Positions 63,403 through 64,000 of a stretch of 64,000 bases of DNA are shown one piece after another. The DNA lies in assembly GCF_900110695.1 (NCBI RefSeq), contig NZ_FOEH01000001.1, positions 806,001 to 870,000 of the forward strand, given 5' to 3'. Position 1 is the stretch's first letter; each line of letters opens with the position of its first letter. Below the pieces are notes generated by a model. It was given only the letters and a program-made list of their open reading frames with translations, was not told the origin of the DNA and did no database searches. The position numbers and the translations under genes were made by a program. The DNA comes from Virgibacillus subterraneus (lineage in GTDB: Bacteria; Bacillota; Bacilli; Bacillales; Amphibacillaceae).

Positions 63403-64000
63403 TTACAATGCTTCTTCCGTTGGACCTAACTCTATCTTCTCGTCCTTATCTGGCATTAATAAGCTAAATACGATACCGAAAAATAGAGCTATGAAAAAGG
63501 TAGAGAACTTTGATGTGATCATTTCTTCAAGTGGTGTGCTAATCCAAATTAATGTAGATATTAAGCCTGATAGGATAGTAGCAATAACACCAGCACCCGA
63601 GTAACGTTTCCAGAAAAATGTCATTAGAATAGCTGGTGACAGTGTACACCCGACTCCTGCCCAGGCCCAGCTGACAACAAGATAAAGCAACGATTCAGAT
63701 ACGAGAGCAATTGTCATTCCAACTAATCCGAAAAATACAACAGAAGCACGCGAGATCCAGATTAATTGTTTCTCGGTTAAATCGATACCCATTGCTTTGT
63801 GAATAATATCCTCACTGACAGAACTTGTAACAACCATTAGCTGTGAATCAGCAGTGGTGATAATTGCAGCCAAGATTCCTGCAAGTAGAATTCCGGCAAT
63901 CCAAGGAGGCATTAAGTCCAGAATCATAGTAGGCAGAATGATTTCGACATCGGCAAAAGATCCCTGACTATACATCGCAATTGCACATATACCGATTAGG
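63403..64000 (-). CDS. Sodium:solute symporter, PutP-like (N-terminal part missing)
   Basis: The C-terminal 199 codons of a sodium-coupled symporter; the frame stays open to the right edge, so the start lies outside. Five or more membrane segments are visible. The stretch PPWIAGILLAGILAAIITTADSQLMVVTSSVSEDII is a hallmark of the SSS family, with Ser/Thr residues of the second sodium site, and VVSWAWAGVGCTLSPAILMTFFWKRYSGAGVIATILSG matches the proline transporter PutP. Proline would be a compatible solute or nutrient; another substrate such as pantothenate is possible but less likely. Confidence 0.82.
   Translation of the reverse strand, partial: LIGICAIAMYSQGSFADVEIILPTMILDLMPPWIAGILLAGILAAIITTADSQLMVVTSSVSEDIIHKAMGIDLTEKQLIWISRASVVFFGLVGMTIALVSESLLYLVVSWAWAGVGCTLSPAILMTFFWKRYSGAGVIATILSGLISTLIWISTPLEEMITSKFSTFFIALFFGIVFSLLMPDKDEKIELGPTEEAL

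Overview
The window looks like chromosome of a low-GC, endospore-forming, flagellated Gram-positive bacterium of the family Bacillaceae, perhaps a halophilic or alkaliphilic relative of Gracilibacillus, Oceanobacillus or Virgibacillus. This rests on AT-rich codon use, strong GGAGG ribosome binding sites, perfect or near-perfect Bacillus-type cre sites, XylR and AraR type regulators with matching operators, a gamma-type spore protein gene, a B. subtilis-like MotAB pair and a GC-rich intergenic repeat typical of these genera. The genus is inference.

Most of the window (about 1 to 51.5 kb) is a plant cell-wall sugar island. 1-4.3 kb: gluconate kinase (cut by the edge), an RpiR regulator, a KduD-like dehydrogenase, RpiA and an AEC carrier. 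4.4-5.5 kb: a lone Gfo/Idh oxidoreductase. 5.5-12.6 kb: a membrane-anchored sugar-binding protein, LytS/YesM kinase and YesN regulator (XylFII-LytS-YesN type) followed by an ABC importer. 13.6-25.4 kb: XylR, a second importer, GH43 beta-xylosidase, xylAB and a secreted GH10 xylanase with a FIMAH domain. 25.5-44.7 kb: aldo/keto reductase, araDBA, GH51 abfA with an AraNPQ-like importer, a YesL protein, AraM, a GH43 arabinanase-type enzyme, AraR and a ChvE-MmsA-MmsB monosaccharide importer. 44.8-51.5 kb: galKETM, a ROK hexokinase and manA.

The parts fit a pathway: xylanase cuts xylan outside, lipoproteins and permeases import oligosaccharides, cytoplasmic GH43 and GH51 enzymes release xylose and arabinose, and XylAB or AraABD pass them to the pentose phosphate pathway. 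None of the three oligosaccharide importers has an ATPase gene here, so a shared MsmX-type ATPase elsewhere is implied. Regulation is readable in the DNA: three XylR-type operators each contain the -35 box of a promoter with identical geometry, three promoter regions carry paired AraR boxes, six sites match cre, and all four binding-protein genes are followed by a hairpin before the membrane genes.

From 51.6 kb on the content is mixed housekeeping: speG, a spore protein, an amidase, a CoxG-like protein, panD, a very large secreted M14 peptidase with about ten SH3-like repeats, tRNA-Ala(GGC), a c-di-GMP-I riboswitch in front of motAB, a secreted ComEC-like metallo-beta-lactamase lipoprotein with DUF3006 partners, and the C-terminal part of a PutP-like sodium symporter cut by the right edge.

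No phage, CRISPR or transposase gene was seen. I saw no wholly new system. The best leads are the repeated xyl operator-promoter architecture, the binding-protein hairpins, the riboswitch-controlled stator operon, the GalE glycine-to-valine change and the DUF3006/MBL locus.
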